Source of the DNA: Holophagales bacterium
Lineage (GTDB): Bacteria; Acidobacteriota; Thermoanaerobaculia; UBA5066
Direction of reading: 5' to 3'
DNA: 64,000 nucleotides
NCBI GenBank assembly: GCA_016714815.1
Contig: JADKBZ010000018.1
Location: 43,603 to 107,602 of the forward strand
Below the pieces are notes generated by a model, which ran no database searches, was not told where the DNA came from, and saw only the letters and a program-made list of their open reading frames with translations. This document shows positions 53,947-62,523 of this stretch, piece after piece. Position 1 is the first letter of the stretch. The number at the start of each line of letters is the position of its first letter. Made by a program: the position numbers and the translations under genes.

Positions 53947-54337
53947 GGCCGCCTCGCTCTCCCTTCCGTTCGGCCCTTCACCGCCCTTGTGCGGCTACTA
54001 CGACCTCTGCTGACTCCTCGCTCCGCCGGCTTCAACGGCGTCGCCCTTTCAGGCACGAAGCGAGGTCTCCCCAGATAAGAGCCTCCACCTTCCCCGCACA
54101 ACCGCCGGATCTACGCCGCCTCCCCTTGGTCACGGGAGCTTCGCGATCACATGCTCGCTCGCCCCGGAGACTTCGCCTCCTATCCGGTTTCTGTTCGTCG
54201 GCTCGCGGGTCTCGCTCCACGCTTCTTTCAGACGGTCGCTCGCGCTTCCGCCCTTGCGCTTCGCTCGGGTCGGTGTGACCTCCTTCCCACGGGTGCTCCC
54301 CCCGCTGGCGGTGGCTCATGCTGGGCATACACGAGAA

Positions 54338-54363
54338 GCGCCCCCGCCTTGCGGCGGGGGCGC
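54338..54363 (-). terminator. G+C-rich hairpin ending the first cytochrome cluster
   Basis: An 11-bp stem GCGCCCCCGCC/GGCGGGGGCGC with loop TTGC (plus strand), 26 bp after the mtrB-like stop. On the minus strand it is followed by TTCTC and then directly by the intron. The equivalent hairpin at 59552-59577 has no intron. Confidence 0.65.
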
Positions 54364-54389
54364 GAAAAGCCCCGGGGGAAATCGGGCCG

Positions 54390-56338
54390 TTACGGGTGGA
54401 TGCGGAGGTAGAGGCCGTACCGGTTGGCCGTGTAGTCCGCTCCCGTCCCGTAGGACCGGTTCTTCTCGGTGTAGTCGTCCAGGTCCCACTCCGCGGCGAT
54501 GCCGAAGAGCTTCGTGATCTCCAGGCCGGCGCGCACACGCGCCCGCTCGAGCTCGTACGGGAAGCTTCCCTCGTTCTCGAACTTGCGCAGGAGCGCCTCG
54601 ATCGTCACCGGCTTGAGGTTGAAGGTGAGCCCGCCTTCCAGCGTGTCCCCCTTCTCGTTGGTCACCGACATCCCGTTCACCCAGGTCTCCGGGTGGCGGT
54701 ACGCGATGCTGCTGTCTCCCTCGAAGCGTCCCGCGCCGACCCGGAAGCGGAGCCACTCCCACGGGGCGACCTCGAGGTCCCCCGCGTACGTCTTCATCGT
54801 GCCGTCGTAGCCGTAGCCCGTGTCTTCGTTGGACGTGTCCACCTGCTCGGCCGTCGCCGAGATCCGCAGCCACTTCGCCGCCTCGTAGGCGCCCCGCAGC
54901 CGCAGCCGGTCCCGCTCGAGGAAGTCCGTCCTCGTCACCGCGTTGTCCGCGCTCTGTCCCGTGTAGTCCACGCCCAGGCTCAGTCCCGAGATCTTGAACA
55001 GCAGTCCGCCGTCGAACGTCCGGACCGTCCGGTCGTACCGGCCGCCCTGCCCCCAGGGAACCACCACTTCCGACGGGTCGTTGGCCACCGTGACGTCGGC
55101 CTGGTTCTCCGAGTAGCCGATCCGGATGGAGAACGGCCCCACCAGCTTGGCGCTGGCCCGGATGTCGAAGATGTCCTCGTCGCGCTGCATCTGGGTGTTC
55201 GACGAGAGGATCGTCGTGACGTCCTTCGGGTCGAACCCGCTGAACGTCGTCGTCGTGCCGTACAGGTCGTTGACCAGGCTGTAGCCGTTGAGCTCGCGGC
55301 TGCGGCGCGTGTACCCCGCCGTCACGTCGAACCCGCTCGTGATGTGGATGTCGGCCCTCACGCTGCCCCGCCACGAAAGCGCCTCGGCCGTGGACGAGGT
55401 GTTCTCCGCGAGGCTCTTGAAGTACCGAAGGATGTCGTACGAGACCAGGTTGCCCACCAGGTTCTCGCTGCTGCCGTCCTCGCCGTCGGCGCTCGCACGG
55501 ATGTAGGTCCCCGTCAGCCGCACCGCCTTGCCGAGCTTGCCCGTGACGACCGCCGACGTGACCGGCGTGTCCACGTCGGTCTTCGTCGTGCGGCTCAGCG
55601 TGGTCGCCGTGACCGGGACGCCCAGAATCGGGCTGGTGTTGTTGCCCGCGCCCGCACCCGGGGGTGAGGGTGTACGTCTCTTCCCCGCGAAGCTGACGCC
55701 ACCCCTGCACGACCTGTCCCGACACCGGGCCCGCGTCGAACGCGACCCCGAGCCGGTACTCCGTGTCCTTTTCCTTCAGCTCCTGGTTCATCTGGAACTC
55801 GTCCTGCCCCACGTGGTACGTCGACAGGCCGGGCCCCGCGTAGTTGCTGTAGCTGAACCCGAGAAGCGGCCTCACCGCCTTGCCGGGGAGCAGTTCGAGG
55901 TCGACGTCGACGCTGTCACGCGTCCGGTCGAACGAGTGCTGGCTGTCGAGCGTTCCCTTCTCGAGGTACGGGTTGGCGATCGTCGGAAGGTTCGAATAGT
56001 GCTCGCTGCGCCGGTAGGCCGCGTTGAGCTTCCAGTAGCCGGTCCGCCCCGCCTCCAGGCGCAGCTGCCCGTTCGGCCCGACGCCCAGGTCGGCCGCGTC
56101 GATCCGGAAGTGGTCGATGGCGTTTCGTGCCCCGGATGTCGCCGAGGCCCCACGACAGCGAGCGGATCTGGAATCCCGCGCGCTCGTCGAGCTGGCTCCG
56201 GAACATCTCTTCGTTTCCGCTGACTTCGCTCCAGCGGTAGCCCAGCTCGAGGTCGAGCGGCACGTCCTGGGCGACGGCTCGCCCCGTCAAAAGCAGCGCA
56301 GGGAGGAGGCCGGCGAGGAGGATCTGTTTCGTGCGCAT
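54390..56338 (-). CDS. MtrB/PioB-family outer-membrane beta-barrel, copy 1 (frameshifted)
   Basis: An outer-membrane porin of about 648 residues that sheathes the periplasmic decaheme cytochrome so electrons can cross the outer membrane. Signal peptide MRTKQILLAGLLPALLLTGRAVA, then alternating amphipathic strands typical of a large barrel (for example LGYRWSEVSGNEEMF) and the C-terminal strand NRYGLYLRIHP. Two extra bases, a T near 56124 and a G in 55660-55664, break the frame; the second copy (59604-61550) has the correct number at both places. Consensus error is therefore nearly certain for these. It starts 12 bp after the DmsE gene with GGAGGAGG. Confidence 0.88.
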
Positions 56339-56350
56339 CTCCGCCTCCTC

Positions 56351-57238
56351 CTACTTCAGCAGCTTCGGCGACCGGTTGGAGCCGTGGACGGCCACGTGAC
56401 AGGTCGTGCAGTTGCGCCACCGCGGCAGGAGCAGGTTGTGCGTCGCCGGGGCTGCGAGCCCCAGCGCGTTGGCCGCGAGCGCCGAGTGGCACTCCAGGCA
56501 CAGATTGTCGATCCGCGGCCGCGTCAGCATCTTCGGGTTGTTCGACCCGTGCGGCTCGTGGCACGTCAGGCAGCCGCCGGTCAGGCCGGCCGTCGTCGGG
56601 CCGACGTGCTCGTACACGTACGGGCCGCGCTTCTCGCTGTGGCACGTCAGGCACGGCTGCTCGCCCTGCCGCGTCAGCTTCAGCGATCCCTCGCCCTTGC
56701 GCCCGTGCGGGTTGTGGCACGACGCGCAGGTGAAGCCCCCGCGGTCCAGGTGGTGGACGTACGCCTTGCTCCTCATCGAGGAGGTCTGCCCGGGGTGGCA
56801 GCTGGCGCACAGCTCCGTCTGCCGCTTCGCCAGGAGCATCGGCTCCTTCGCGTTCGGCGTGTGGACGGAGTGGCAGGTGAGGCAGTTCACGGTCTCGCTG
56901 GACCCGTGGACCCCGTCACGGTAGGAGGTGTGCTCGGTGGTGACGTCGTGACACTTCAGGCAGGTCTCGGCGCCCCGGGCGCCGTGGAGGCCCTGGATGA
57001 GCGACTTGTCGCCCCCGGCCTCCATGTGGCCCTTCCCGTCGCCGTGGCAGCTCGCGCACGCCCCGTCGCCGGGCAGCTCGCAGGCCGCACGCCCGTGCGG
57101 GTTCGCTCCGAACGTCTTCGACTGCTCGTGGCAGTCTCCGCAGCTCGGCGCCTCTGCTGCTCGGGCCGTCCGACCGATTCCCGTCACCCCGAGGACCAGG
57201 AGAACGAGGCCGGTGAGGCCAATGGATCTTTTCACCAT
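56351..57238 (-). CDS. DmsE/MtrA-family decaheme c-type cytochrome, copy 1
   Basis: A periplasmic electron carrier of 295 residues. Ten CxxCH heme sites are spread along the chain: CGDCH, CASCH, CLKCH, CLTCH, CASCH, CASCH, CLTCH, CLTCH, CLECH and CTTCH. A signal peptide leads it. With the MtrB-like barrel immediately downstream and the OmcA-like cytochrome upstream it forms the inner part of a trans-outer-membrane conduit. The frame is intact. The start is ATG at 57238. Confidence 0.94.
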   Translation of the reverse strand: MVKRSIGLTGLVLLVLGVTGIGRTARAAEAPSCGDCHEQSKTFGANPHGRAACELPGDGACASCHGDGKGHMEAGGDKSLIQGLHGARGAETCLKCHDVTTEHTSYRDGVHGSSETVNCLTCHSVHTPNAKEPMLLAKRQTELCASCHPGQTSSMRSKAYVHHLDRGGFTCASCHNPHGRKGEGSLKLTRQGEQPCLTCHSEKRGPYVYEHVGPTTAGLTGGCLTCHEPHGSNNPKMLTRPRIDNLCLECHSALAANALGLAAPATHNLLLPRWRNCTTCHVAVHGSNRSPKLLK

Positions 57239-57326
57239 CTCTGTCCTCTCCCCGGCTGGCGCGATTCACGCGCCCGCCGGGAGGCCCGCCCCCCGATCGA
57301 TGCCGGGAGGCGGGCGTCCTCAGTGG

Positions 57327-59291
57327 TTAACGGGCGTGGACGGCCGTGACGGACCACTCGGAGTTGGCGCCGTGGCACGCGCCACAGGACTCCCCGAAGA
57401 CCGCCGTGTTCAGGTAGGCGTGCGCCGCGGCGTCACGCGTGTCGTGGCAGCCGAGGCAGGCGGCCGTCCCAGGACCCTGCGGCGTGAAGTAGTCGCGCTT
57501 GGTGACGACGTTGAGGGCGCCGGTGACGACCGGAAGGTTCGCCGTCGCCTGGGACGTGTGGCACGCCAGGCAGTTGCGGCGGTCGCCGGGGTAGAGGACC
57601 TCGTTGAACGTGTACGGCGTGCCGCCGTAGCCGTAGATCGTGTAGTCCTGGGTCAGCTCTTCGCCAGAGTGGATCCGGTGGATCATGCGCGCCATCTGGA
57701 TCGACTCGGGGATGCTGCCCGCCGGCCGGCGCGACATGTCGTCGCCGTTCGGGGCGTGGCAGAGGAGGCACTCGGCGACCGCGAGACGCTGTCCGCCGTG
57801 GAGCGGGAGCCAGTCGTGGCAGGCGAGGCACTTGGACTGGGTCACGACCTGCCGGCGGGCGACGACGCTGCCCGTGGCGGCGGCGTTGAAGATCGGGTTG
57901 AACGCGCCTTCGTTGAAGGTGACGCCGTTGACGGTGACGGAGCGGCGAACGTCCATCGAGAACGAGAGGGTCCCCTTGAAAGTCTCGGGAACGGCCCAGG
58001 TCATCGTGTAGGCGGCCGTCGTGCCGTTGAAGGTCGCGCCGGAGGCGTTCTCACGGGTGTTCGGCCACGTGGCGTAGTCGGTCGTCGGGCCGGCGACGAG
58101 GACGTTGACGTTCGAGCCGAAAGGCTTCGGGTCGAGGATCTTCCCGTCGTTCTCGGTCAGCTTGAAGGTGACGACCGGCTTCTGGCCGGGAGCGGTGTTC
58201 GTGACGGACAGGATCTCGGCCTTGAGGCCCTTGAGCTGCTTGGACTCGAGGGGAAGCGTGTGGGCCCCCTTGATCGAGGCGTCGAATTCCTGCCCGCTGT
58301 CGGGCTGGTGGCACTCGGCGCACTTCGAATCGTCGGCCTGCGCGACGTGGCCCTCGCCCGCCGGGAAGTTCACGCTGGCGTGGCAGCCGCCGCAGACCTG
58401 GCTGCCGGGCTTCGTGAGGTAGACGGTCCCCTGCGGCTGCCTCGGGTCGTGGCAGGCCTCGCAGTTGTTCAGGTAGTACTGCGGGTAGGTGATCTCGCCC
58501 ACGTCTTCGAGGTTCGAGGAGTGGATCCGGTGCCAGATCCCCATGTCGAATTCCTTGAGGCTCCCCACCATGTCCTTGGGGTTGTGGCAGAGGGCGCAGG
58601 TCTTCGCCTCGCGGTAGTTGCTGCCGTGGCCCACGATCGGGTCGTGGCAGGAGTTGCACTTCGCGGTCGTCGTCACGGCCCAGGTCGTCGCCGCGGCGCC
58701 CGTGGCCGGGACGAAGTCCTTGAACACGTTCACGTAGTAGGACTTCCCGAGGTAAGCGGTCATGTCCCGGTTGCCGGTGCACGCGAGCGTCATCGGCTTG
58801 TTCACGTCGAAGGCCGGCATCGTCGCCGCGAACGTGTACTTGTACTTGCCGCCGCCGAGGTCGGCCCACGTCCCCGTGTTGTCCCGGGACGGGTTGCCGT
58901 TCGACGAGTTGATGAGGTCGTCGTAGTAGCCCGAGGCCACGTCCCACACCGAGGGGATGAACCGCAGGGAGACGACCCCGGGGGTCGTCCCGCCGAGGCG
59001 GTCGATGGGCTGGTTCAGGTCGTCGGTCAGCGTGATCTCGACGCTCGGCTTCTTGCCGGGCGCCATGTCGGTGACGGCGCCGATGGTGACCTTGAGCCCG
59101 GGACGGATGAAGTCCATCTGACTCTCCGTCAGGTAGTACTCCTTGTCCGCAGGGGTGTAGAGATTGACAGTCTGGGGGTCGACCGTGACCGCAGTCCGTC
59201 CGCCCGCCCGGGCTTCGGGTGGGACGGACGCCGGGATCGCGAGCGTCCCCGCCGCCAGGACGAACATCAGTCCGCGCTGCAGAAGTGACAT
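57327..59291 (-). CDS. OmcA/MtrC-family decaheme surface cytochrome, copy 1
   Basis: A 654-residue extracellular decaheme cytochrome, the terminal electron outlet to minerals or other acceptors. Ten CxxCH sites are grouped in two pentaheme sets (CNSCH, CALCH, CEACH, CGGCH, CAECH; then CLACH, CLLCH, CLACH, CLGCH, CGACH) separated by beta domains (about 20-215 and 360-490), as in the family. The ATG at 59291 with GGAGG and a signal peptide (SLLQRGLMFVLAAGTLAIP) is chosen over a longer upstream frame. No lipobox Cys is seen, so surface anchoring differs from Shewanella MtrC. It is the first gene of the cluster. Confidence 0.93.
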   Translation of the reverse strand: MSLLQRGLMFVLAAGTLAIPASVPPEARAGGRTAVTVDPQTVNLYTPADKEYYLTESQMDFIRPGLKVTIGAVTDMAPGKKPSVEITLTDDLNQPIDRLGGTTPGVVSLRFIPSVWDVASGYYDDLINSSNGNPSRDNTGTWADLGGGKYKYTFAATMPAFDVNKPMTLACTGNRDMTAYLGKSYYVNVFKDFVPATGAAATTWAVTTTAKCNSCHDPIVGHGSNYREAKTCALCHNPKDMVGSLKEFDMGIWHRIHSSNLEDVGEITYPQYYLNNCEACHDPRQPQGTVYLTKPGSQVCGGCHASVNFPAGEGHVAQADDSKCAECHQPDSGQEFDASIKGAHTLPLESKQLKGLKAEILSVTNTAPGQKPVVTFKLTENDGKILDPKPFGSNVNVLVAGPTTDYATWPNTRENASGATFNGTTAAYTMTWAVPETFKGTLSFSMDVRRSVTVNGVTFNEGAFNPIFNAAATGSVVARRQVVTQSKCLACHDWLPLHGGQRLAVAECLLCHAPNGDDMSRRPAGSIPESIQMARMIHRIHSGEELTQDYTIYGYGGTPYTFNEVLYPGDRRNCLACHTSQATANLPVVTGALNVVTKRDYFTPQGPGTAACLGCHDTRDAAAHAYLNTAVFGESCGACHGANSEWSVTAVHAR

Positions 59292-59384
59292 GGGATCTCC
59301 TCCTTCAAGCCGTGTCTTGAGAATTGCTGGATGGTGCGCACATCGGAGCCTGAAAAACCAACGGCGCATTTTACGTCGATATCG

Positions 59385-59407
59385 GACCTTTTTAGGCTGA
59401 AAAGGTC
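59385..59407. promoter_or_regulatory. Inverted repeat in the cytochrome-cluster promoter region
   Basis: GACCTTTT-N7-AAAAGGTC, a perfect 8-bp dyad about 95 bp upstream of the omcA-like start, in an A+T-rich island (about 59340-59440) of an otherwise G+C-rich region. A shorter palindrome CGATATCG (59377-59384) touches it. It is probably an operator or a 5'-leader stem. The rest of 59292-59603 holds no gene. Confidence 0.5.
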
Positions 59408-59551
59408 TCTGGAAAGTGAAGAAAACCCAGGGCTTCTGAGATTCGATTGCACGGATGCCGGCCCGCGCGGGACGGAACTCGCGAGCGGCGCGAGCCCCTC
59501 CGGTCGCAGGGCGCCTGGCACCCCCGCTCCGGGCACGGCCCGGGCCAGGGA

Positions 59552-59577
59552 GCGCCCCCGCCGTGAGGCGGGGGCGC
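59552..59577 (-). terminator. Hairpin ending the second cytochrome cluster (intron-free)
   Basis: An 11-bp stem GCGCCCCCGCC/GGCGGGGGCGC with a GTGA loop (plus strand), 26 bp after the second mtrB-like stop. It is the counterpart of 54338-54363 but is followed on the minus strand by TCCCTGG and not by an intron. Confidence 0.6.
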
Positions 59578-59603
59578 GAAAAGCCCCGGGGGAAACCGGG
59601 CCG

Positions 59604-61550
59604 TTACGGGTGGATGCGGAGGTAGAGGCCATAGCGGTTGGCCGTGTAGTCCGCTCCCGTCCCGTAGGACCGGTTCTTCTCGGTGTAGTCGTCCAGGTCC
59701 CACTCCGCGGCGATGCCGAAGAGCTTCGTGATCTCCAGGCCGGCGCGCACCCTCGCCCGCTCGAGCTCGTACGGGAAGCTTCCCTCGTTCTCGAACCTGC
59801 GCAGGAGCGCCTCGATCGTCACCGGCTTGAGGTTGAAGGTGAGCCCGCCTTCCAGCGTGTCCCCCTTCTCGTTGGTCACCGACATCCCGTTCACCCAGGT
59901 CTCCGGGTGGCGGTACGCGATGCTGCTGTCTCCCTCGAAGCGTCCCGCGCCGACCCGGAAGCGGAGCCACTCCCACGGGGCGACCTCGAGGTCCCCCGCG
60001 TACGTCTTCATCGTGCCGTCGTAGCCGTAGCCCGTGTCTTCGTTGGACGTGTCCACCTGCTCGGCCGTCGCCGAGATCCGCAGCCACTTCGCCGCCTCGT
60101 AGGCGCCCCGCAGCCGCAGCCGGTCCCGCTCGAGGAAGTCCGTCCTCGTCACCGCGTTGTCCGCGCTCTGTCCCGTGTAGTCCACGCCCAGGCTCCGGTC
60201 CCGAGATCTTGAACAGCAGTCCGCCGTCGAACGTCCGGACCGTCCGGTCGTACCGGCCGCCCTGCCCCCAGGGAACCACCACTTCCGACGGGTCGTTGGC
60301 CACCGTGACGTCGGCCTGGTTCTCCGAGTAGCCGATCCGGATGGAGAACGGCCCCACCAGCTTGGCGCTGGCCCGGATGTCGAAGATGTCCTCGTCGCGC
60401 TGCATCTGGGTGTTCGACGCCAGGATCGTCGTGACGTCCTTCGGGTCGAACCCGCTGAACGTCGTCGTCGTGCCGTACAGGTCGTTGACCAGGCTGTAGC
60501 CGTTGAGCTCGCGGCTGCGGCGCGTGTACCCCGCCGACGTCGAACCCGCTCGTGATGTGGATGTCGGCCCTCACGCTGCCCCGCCACGAAAGCGCCTCGG
60601 CCGTGGACGAGGTGTTCTCCGCGAGGCTCTTGAAGTACCGAAGGATGTCATACGAGACCAGGTTGCCCACCAGGTTCTCGCTGCTGCCGTCCTCGCCGTC
60701 GGCGCTCGCACGGATGTAGGTCCCCGTCAGCCGCACCGCCTTGCCGAGCTTGCCCGTGACGACCGCCGACGTGACCGGCGTGTCCACGTCGGTCTTCGTC
60801 GTGCGGCTCAGCGTGGTCGCCGTGACCGGGACGCCCAGAATCGGGCTGGTGTTGTTGCCCGCGCCCGCACCCGGGGTGAGGGTGTACGTCTCTTCCCCGC
60901 GAAGCTGACGCCACCCCTGCACGACCTGTCCCGACACCGGGCCCGCGTCGAACGCGACCCCGAGCCGGTACTCCGTGTCCTTTTCCTTCAGCTCCTGGTT
61001 CATCTGGAACTCGTCCTGCCCCACGTGGTACGTCGACAGGCCGGGCCCCGCGTAGTTGCTGTAGCTGAACCCGAGAAGCGGCCTCACCGCCTTGCCGGGG
61101 AGCAGCTCAAGTCGACGTCGACGCTGTCACGCGTCCGGTCGAACGAGTGCTGGCTGTCGAGCGTTCCCTTCTCGAGGTACGGGTTGGCGATCGTCGGAAG
61201 GTTCGAATAGTGCTCGCTGCGCCGGTAGGCCGCGTTGAGCTTCCAGTAGCCGGTCCGCCCCGCCTCCAGGCGCAGCTGCCCGTTCGGCCCGACGCCCAGG
61301 TCGGCCGCGTCGATCCGGAAGTGGTCGATGGCGTTCGTGCCCCGGATGTCGCCGAGGCCCCACGACAGCGAGCGGATCTGGAATCCCGCGCGCTCGTCGA
61401 GCTGGCTCCGGAACATCTCTTCGTTTCCGCTGACTTCGCTCCAGCGGTAGCCCAGCTCGAGGTCGAGCGGCACGTCCTGGGCGACGGCTCGCCCCGTCAA
61501 AAAGCAGCGCAGGGAGGAGGCCGGCGAGGGAGGATCTGTTTCGTGCGCAT
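59604..61550 (-). CDS. MtrB/PioB-family outer-membrane beta-barrel, copy 2 (frameshifted)
   Basis: A near-identical second copy of the barrel at 54390-56338, again about 648 residues. Relative to copy 1 it has indels near 61500 (extra A), 61530 (extra G), 61109 (one base lost), 60535 (two bases lost) and 60195 (extra base), which break the frame though the total length is unchanged. Almost no substitutions separate the copies. It is the last gene of the second cluster, 12 bp after the damaged DmsE gene. Confidence 0.85.
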
Positions 61551-61562
61551 CTCCGCCTCCTC

Positions 61563-62442
61563 CTACTTCAGCAGCTTCGGCGACCGGTTGGAGCCGTGGA
61601 CGGCCACGTGACAGGTCGTGCAGTTGCGCCACCGCGGCAGGAGCAGGTTGTGCGTCGCCGGGGGCTGCGAGCCCAGCGCGTTGGCCGCGAGCGCCGAGTG
61701 GCACTCCAGGCACAGATTGTCGATCCGCGGCCGCGTCAGCATCTTCGGGTTGTTCGACCCGTGCGGCTCGTGGCACGTCAGGCAGCCGCCGGTCAGGCCT
61801 GGCCGTCGTCGGGCCGACGTGCTCGTACACGGCCGGGCCGCGCTTCTCGCTGTGGCGCGTCAGGCACGGCTGCTCGCCCTGCCGCGTCAGCTTCAGCGAT
61901 CCCTCGCCCTTGCGCCCGTGCGGGTTGTGGCACGACGCGCAGGTGAAGCCCGCGGTCGGGTGGTGGACGTACGCCTTGCTCCTCATCGAGGAGGTCTGCC
62001 GGGTGGCAGCTGGCGCACAGCTCGTCTGCCGCTTCGCCAGGGCATCGGCTCCTTCGCGTTCGGCGTGTGGACGGAGTGGCAGGTGAGGCAGTTCACGGTC
62101 TCCCAAGGACCCGTGGACCCGTCACGGTAGGAGGTGTGCTCGGTGGTGACGTCGTGACATTTCAGGGGCAGGTCTCGCGCCCGGGCGCCGTGGAGGCCCT
62201 GGATGAGCGACTTGTCGCCCCGGCCTCCATGTGGCCCTCCCGTCGCCGTGGCAGCTCGCGCACGCCCGTCGCCGGGCAGCTCGCAGAGCCGCACGCCCGT
62301 GCGGGTTCGCTCGAACGTCTTCGACTGCTCGTGGCAGTCTCCGCAGCTCGGCGCCTCTGCTGCTCCGGGCCGTCCGACCGATTCCCGTCACCCCGAGGAC
62401 CAGGAGAACGGGGCCGGTAGGGGCCAATGGATCTTTCACCAT
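61563..62442 (-). pseudogene. DmsE/MtrA-family decaheme cytochrome, copy 2, heavily indel-damaged
   Basis: The counterpart of 56351-57238 with about 15-20 small indels, chiefly lost or gained G/C in runs, so no long frame survives. One heme site changes from CLTCH to CLTRH and several others fall in shifted frames. Either this copy is decaying or, more likely given the type of change, the consensus here was built from very few error-prone reads. Confidence 0.8.
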
Positions 62443-62523
62443 CTCTGTCCTCTCCCGGCTGGCGCGATTCACGCGCCGCCGGAAGGCCGCCGATCGATGC
62501 CGGGAGGCGGGCGTCCTCAGTGG

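Larger units (their letters stand above)
52483..54332 (-). mobile_element. Group II intron (class C-like)
   Basis: A ribozyme retroelement of about 1.85 kb on the minus strand. The 5' end reads GTGTATGCCCAGCATGAG (from 54332), fitting the GTGYG-type start; the 5' domains include stretches common to this family (GTAGTAGCC, GGGCGGTGAAGGGCCGAAC). A reverse transcriptase lies inside domain IV. Domains V and VI follow it and the element ends near CCCGAT at 52483. It lies five bases past a terminator-like hairpin (54338-54363), the target preference of class C introns, and its protein lacks an endonuclease domain, as in that class. The exact 3' boundary is estimated. Confidence 0.85.
59552..62523 (-). 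repeat. Near-identical second copy of 54338-57326
   Basis: From the terminal hairpin through mtrB and dmsE to the 3' end of the omcA gene, this block repeats 54338-57326 in direct orientation about 5.2 kb away. Differences are mainly single-base indels in G/C runs. The high identity drops inside the omcA genes. Confidence 0.85.
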
